Positions 60,633-64,000 of a stretch of DNA of 64,000 nucleotides are shown piece by piece (position 1 is the first letter of the stretch; every line of letters starts with the position of its first letter). Origin of the DNA: Paenibacillus sp. 1_12. Lineage in GTDB: Bacteria; Bacillota; Bacilli; Paenibacillales; NBRC-103111. Below the pieces are notes generated by a model, which was not told the origin of the DNA, made no database searches, and worked only from the letters and a program-made list of their open reading frames with translations. The DNA is taken from positions 1-64,000 of the forward strand of contig NZ_FOTE01000015.1 in assembly GCF_900114475.1 (NCBI RefSeq), given 5' to 3'. The position numbers were made by a program, and so were the translations under genes.

Positions 60633-62024
60633 ATGACTACGAATAAACCGTCAACTCATGACACCAGCGATAGGAACAACAATCCCCATCCCGATCTTCA
60701 AGCCCGTTCGCCCTGGGCCGCACTTCCAGATACGAAGGAAGTCGAGATTCATCCACCCCTTCATGTACCGGATGGCGCTATCGCCATTCCCGGCAGCAAG
60801 AGCTGTACGAATCGCGCGCTGATTATAGCTGCGTTGGCAGAAGGGACATCCACAATCGGACATATTCTTCGCAGCGATGATTCTTACTGGTGTCTGGATG
60901 CATTGCAAAGGCTTGGTGTAAAGCTTGAGGTGACTGGAAACACGGTCACGATTGAAGGAACCGGCGGCAGGTGGCCTAACCAGAGCGGCAGCTTGTATTT
61001 GGGCGCAGCTGGAACGGCTGCTCGCTTTCTTCCAGGAGCACTAGCGGCAAGCGCTAGTGGTCAATGGTTGGTTGAAGGCAGCCAACGTCTGAGCGAACGG
61101 CCGATCCGGCCCTTAATTGAAGCTCTTCAGCAGTTGGGTGCAAGTATCCAGTACAAGGCTCTTGATGGGCAGCTGCCTATAGAAATTCAAGGGCAGGGGC
61201 TTCGTGGAGGAGACGTCTCTATTTCCGGAGCGGTATCCAGTCAATTCATAAGCGGCTTGTTGATGGCAAGTCCGTATGCCAAGCAAGCCACACGAATCAG
61301 GATCATAGACACCATCGTTCAGCACGCTTATGTGAACTTGACTATAAGCCTTATGAAGCAATTCGGTGTGACTGTAACACGCAATGAGCTATTGAATGCT
61401 TATGAAATTCAGCCGCAGATGTACGAAGCCCAGACGTTGACACTCGAAGCCGATGCGTCGACAAGCTGCTACGCACTGGCTTATGCAGCACTAACCGGTG
61501 GTCATGTGAGGGTTACCAATTTGCCGGATCAAACGAATCAACCGGATCTCGGGATGCTGGCGGTTTTTGAACAAATGGGCTGCCGTATTCAGAAGAGTGC
61601 CACTGGCATTGAGCTATGGGGAGCACAGCAATTAAAGGGTGGTTTTACAATCAGTATGAAGGAAATGTCTGATCAGACGATGACTTTGGCCGCTATGGCT
61701 CCCTTTACCGATGCGCCGATCACGATTACAGATGTGGCTCATATCAGAGCCCATGAATGCGATCGGATCCGTGCGATGTGCGAATCGCTTAGTCGTCTTG
61801 GGATTCAGGTTGATGAGCACCCTGATGGAATAACGATTTATCCGGGCGTACCACTGCCTACCGTATTGCCAACCTATGACGATCATCGAATGGCAATGTC
61901 GCTGGCCCTGATCGGCTCTCGCATCGGCGGGATCCGTCTCTTGGACCCTGGCTGCGTATCTAAGACGTATCCGCGCTTTTTCAAGGATATGGAGCAGCTT
62001 GGGCTGCGAGTGCATAGAAGCTAA
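60633..62024 (+). CDS. aroA: 3-phosphoshikimate 1-carboxyvinyltransferase (EPSP synthase)
   Basis: The 463-aa enzyme joins shikimate-3-phosphate and phosphoenolpyruvate in the aromatic amino acid pathway. Motifs: IPGSKSCTNRALIIAALAEG, the phosphoenolpyruvate loop LGAAGTAARFLPG, QRLSERPIRPL, SSQFISGLLMA and DDHRMAMSLALIG. About 35 hydrophilic residues precede the first domain, longer than usual. GGAG lies ten bases before the ATG. It stands alone with its LysR regulator and not in an aro operon, so it may be a second, specially regulated copy. Confidence 0.93.
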   Translation: MTTNKPSTHDTSDRNNNPHPDLQARSPWAALPDTKEVEIHPPLHVPDGAIAIPGSKSCTNRALIIAALAEGTSTIGHILRSDDSYWCLDALQRLGVKLEVTGNTVTIEGTGGRWPNQSGSLYLGAAGTAARFLPGALAASASGQWLVEGSQRLSERPIRPLIEALQQLGASIQYKALDGQLPIEIQGQGLRGGDVSISGAVSSQFISGLLMASPYAKQATRIRIIDTIVQHAYVNLTISLMKQFGVTVTRNELLNAYEIQPQMYEAQTLTLEADASTSCYALAYAALTGGHVRVTNLPDQTNQPDLGMLAVFEQMGCRIQKSATGIELWGAQQLKGGFTISMKEMSDQTMTLAAMAPFTDAPITITDVAHIRAHECDRIRAMCESLSRLGIQVDEHPDGITIYPGVPLPTVLPTYDDHRMAMSLALIGSRIGGIRLLDPGCVSKTYPRFFKDMEQLGLRVHRS

Positions 62025-62046
62025 GCCATAGTCCATGGATTCTGGG

Positions 62047-62089
62047 AGTCAGGTGAATCATTCCCGCTGTTCTCCGTATTCACCTGACT
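62047..62089 (+). terminator. Hairpin after aroA
   Basis: AGTCAGGTGAAT (62047-62058) pairs perfectly with ATTCACCTGACT (62078-62089). No long T-run; it separates converging aroA and the second LysR gene. Confidence 0.65.
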
Positions 62090-62164
62090 GCTAATTCATT
62101 GATATGACGCTGGATCGGAGGTCCGTCACCCAAAATATCCCCTTGGACTAATCTCCAGATCCCG

Positions 62165-63052
62165 CTACTTCCCAGGCAGCAGCATATGAATAAACCGCTT
62201 CGCCGCCGCAGATACGGGAACACCCTTGAGCGTAACAATACCGGCCTGCCGAGGCGGTATCGGCTCCTTCAGCTTAATTTCAACCAGCGTGCCCGATGAA
62301 AGCTCGTGCGATACGAAATTACGGATCACATAAGCAATACCGAGTCCAATCCGTGCAAAATCAACCAGCAGATCAATGCTGCCCAGCTCAATTTCCGGCT
62401 GAAGCTTCAAGCCGCGAGCTTCCGCAAAGCCGTCAGCATAACGACGAATACTACTACCCTTCTCTAACAACAGTAGTGGATACGTAACCAACCGCTCTAG
62501 AGTAATCGGAGCTTGTGCCAGCGCCACATAGTCCCTGCCTGCCACGAACGTGTCCTGCAATACTACCGCTTCCTGCACTTGAAGCTGTTTATCTTCAATT
62601 GGCAAATTGACAATGCCAAAATCAACCTTCCCCTGTCTCAATAAATCAATCGTTTCCTGTGTCGTCCGATTCGTCACTCGCAGCTTAATAAAAGGAAAAT
62701 CATGGTGAAACCTCTCCACATGCGGCAGCAAAAAATGCTTGCATAACGTATCACTTGCACCTATAGTGATCTCCCCGCTGTGCAGCTCGTGTATCGAGGC
62801 CATCTCCTTTTCTCCAGCTTCAATGAAATGGTACGCTTTCTCGATATAACGAAACAGCACCTCTCCCTCGTTTGTCAGCTTGACCCCTTTATAGGTCCGA
62901 AAAAACAGCTTGCTCCCCAGTTTGCTCTCCAACTGCTTCACCGCATAACTCACAGCAGGCTGGGTAATGAAAAGCTCGTCTGCTGCTTTGGAAAAGCTCC
63001 CTGCCACAGCAATCTTATAAAAGACGCGATACCACTCTAAATTTTCCAGCAT
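62165..63052 (-). CDS. LysR-family regulator divergent from purA
   Basis: The 295-aa protein (WYRVFYKIAVAGSFSKAADE, LFITQPAVSYAVKQLESKLG; effector domain ITIGASDTLCKHFLLPHVER, IELGSIDLLVDFARIGLGIA) is a clear paralogue of the LysR protein at 59599-60522 across its whole length. ATG 63052 has AAAGGTGG nine bases upstream. It faces away from purA and probably regulates it. Confidence 0.88.
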   Translation of the reverse strand: MLENLEWYRVFYKIAVAGSFSKAADELFITQPAVSYAVKQLESKLGSKLFFRTYKGVKLTNEGEVLFRYIEKAYHFIEAGEKEMASIHELHSGEITIGASDTLCKHFLLPHVERFHHDFPFIKLRVTNRTTQETIDLLRQGKVDFGIVNLPIEDKQLQVQEAVVLQDTFVAGRDYVALAQAPITLERLVTYPLLLLEKGSSIRRYADGFAEARGLKLQPEIELGSIDLLVDFARIGLGIAYVIRNFVSHELSSGTLVEIKLKEPIPPRQAGIVTLKGVPVSAAAKRFIHMLLPGK

Positions 63053-63066
63053 AGATATCAACCACC

Positions 63067-63110
63067 TTTATATCCTATATCAATAATATCAATTTAACTT
63101 ATATCCATAT
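63067..63110. promoter_or_regulatory. Direct repeats between LysR and purA
   Basis: TTTATATCCTATAT (63067-63080) and CTTATATCCATAT (63098-63110) repeat a TTATATCC core, like TTATATTCC before aroA. They are candidate binding sites of the paralogous LysR proteins. Confidence 0.4.
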
Positions 63111-63165
63111 TTTGATTATACTGAAACCTGTAGAAGCAATCAATATGAAGAAAGAGGCGATGGAT

Positions 63166-64000
63166 ATGCCGGTTACGGCTATTGTGGGAGCGAATTGGGG
63201 AGATGAAGGCAAAGGGAAGATGACGGATGCATGGGCATCTCAATCTGATTATGTAGTACGTTATCAAGGAGGAAGCAATGCAGGTCATACGATTATTAAT
63301 GACTATGGCAAATTCGTACTCAACTTGCTGCCCTCTGGTGTATTTGACCCTCATGTAGTCAATGTGATCGGACCCGGAGTTGCCCTTAACATATCGGATC
63401 TGATGAAGGAATGGAACAATCTGCAAGCACGAGGTATTCCCACACCACAGCTGGCTGTCTCGGAGCGTGCTCAGGTGCTTATGCCCTACCATATCCGTTT
63501 TGACGAGCTGGAGGAAGCGAGACTCGGGGCAAATAGCTTTGGCTCGACCAAAATGGGTATTTCTCCGTTTTATGCGGACAAATATGCAAAGCTCGGCATT
63601 CAGGTCTCCGAGCTCTATGATGCAGAGCGTTTACGAAACCGGCTGGAAGCCGCTCTTGCAGCTAAAAACGTGCTGCTCCAGCATCTGTACGGGGAACCTC
63701 CTATTCAGGTAGAGGAACTGGTACCCGAATTAATGAAGCTGGCCGCATGGCTGAAGCCTTTTGTTACGGATACGACTACTATGCTGAATCAAGCTTTGGC
63801 AGAAGGGAAACACATACTGGTTGAAGGTCAGCTCGGCTCGCTGCGTGATCCTGATCATGGTATCTATCCATTTACGACTTCATCCTCTACTTTGGCAGGC
63901 TTTGCCTCGATAGGCGCAGGAATTCCACCTCACTCGATTCAGCGTGTTCTTGCGGTAGTAAAAGCATACTCAAGCTGTGTCGGTGCCGGACCTTTTGTGA
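63166..64000 (+). CDS. purA: Divergent adenylosuccinate synthetase (cut by window end)
   Basis: The visible 278 residues have VGANWGDEGKGKMTD (catalytic Asp in GDEGKGK), GGSNAGHTI (catalytic His), STKMGISPFYADKYAKLG and VEGQLGSLRDPDHGIYPFTT. The enzyme makes adenylosuccinate from IMP, aspartate and GTP. Several usually strict positions differ: GANW for GxQW, GSTKMGISP for GTTKKGIGP, EGQLGSLRD for EGAQGxxLD, so it is a diverged type. ATG 63166 has GAGG eight bases upstream; ATG 63145 is also in frame. The end is beyond 64000. Confidence 0.85.
   Translation, partial: MPVTAIVGANWGDEGKGKMTDAWASQSDYVVRYQGGSNAGHTIINDYGKFVLNLLPSGVFDPHVVNVIGPGVALNISDLMKEWNNLQARGIPTPQLAVSERAQVLMPYHIRFDELEEARLGANSFGSTKMGISPFYADKYAKLGIQVSELYDAERLRNRLEAALAAKNVLLQHLYGEPPIQVEELVPELMKLAAWLKPFVTDTTTMLNQALAEGKHILVEGQLGSLRDPDHGIYPFTTSSSTLAGFASIGAGIPPHSIQRVLAVVKAYSSCVGAGPFV

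Noticed and set aside
63166-64000. PurZ-type (2-aminoadenine) synthase instead of PurA
   Set aside because: The catalytic Asp of GDEGKGK, replaced by Ser in PurZ, is present here.

Overview
The window looks like a Paenibacillus-type Firmicute chromosome (Bacillota, Paenibacillaceae) carrying a foreign integrated element at its left end. The host assignment rests on the order yerC / CbiX-like / dgkB / rlmCD, a Fur-controlled YclNOPQ-type siderophore importer, many AraC regulators next to carbohydrate genes, CUT1-type sugar-binding lipoproteins, a copper-amine-oxidase-N domain secreted protein, and strong GGAGG ribosome-binding sites. No taxonomic search was possible.

Positions 1 to about 19,550 are an AT-richer accessory region that ends in a large serine recombinase (17978-19504). 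The recombinase abuts the 3' end of the host rRNA methyltransferase gene, so this is read as the right end of an integrative element (phage- or ICE-like) that continues beyond position 1. It holds the right end of an IS3-family insertion sequence that truncated a resident gene; two small regulator-like proteins; an array of six repeats phased at 42/42/62/42/42 bp; an HNH endonuclease; a small operon with a resolvase-fold protein lacking its catalytic serine, a DUF5348 protein and a small membrane protein; a gene-free tract of about 0.8 kb with dense RNA-like folding including an 11-bp pseudoknot; a D12-class adenine methyltransferase; a 1668-aa two-part surface protein; a secreted transglutaminase-like protein; two related WGDGW-type cytosolic proteins; and a 40-aa ORF overlapping the recombinase start. 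No relaxase, coupling ATPase or phage structural gene lies in the visible part.

Positions 19.5-29.5 kb are host housekeeping genes (rlmCD, dgkB, a CbiX/SirB-type chelatase, yerC, a YqfQ-like protein), then a ThuA-like protein divergent from an AraC regulator, and a class A penicillin-binding protein. Positions 29.5-35.7 kb form an iron module: Fur box, nitroreductase, two permeases, ATPase and siderophore-binding lipoprotein in one operon, followed by a Btr-like AraC/binding-protein fusion with its own near-perfect Fur box.

Positions 35.8-44.5 kb are carbohydrate genes: a GH2 and a GH88 enzyme in one operon divergent from an AraC regulator, a methyltransferase, a DUF6157 protein and a large GH67/GH20-like hydrolase. 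Positions 44.9-51.6 kb hold a coiled-coil protein, an ABC exporter with a Fur-like site, an AraC regulator divergent from a PhyH-type dioxygenase pair, a squalene/phytoene-synthase-like enzyme and a HAD hydrolase.

Positions 52.1-55.8 kb encode an ECF sigma factor, a membrane anti-sigma-like protein whose outer domain is a sugar-binding-protein fold, and a second binding protein; four 37-bp repeats separate the first two. Positions 56.2-58.5 kb hold a 48-aa membrane protein and a class B penicillin-binding protein. The right end has two similar modules, each a LysR regulator divergent from an anabolic enzyme: an EPSP synthase (aroA) and a divergent adenylosuccinate synthetase (purA, cut by the window end).
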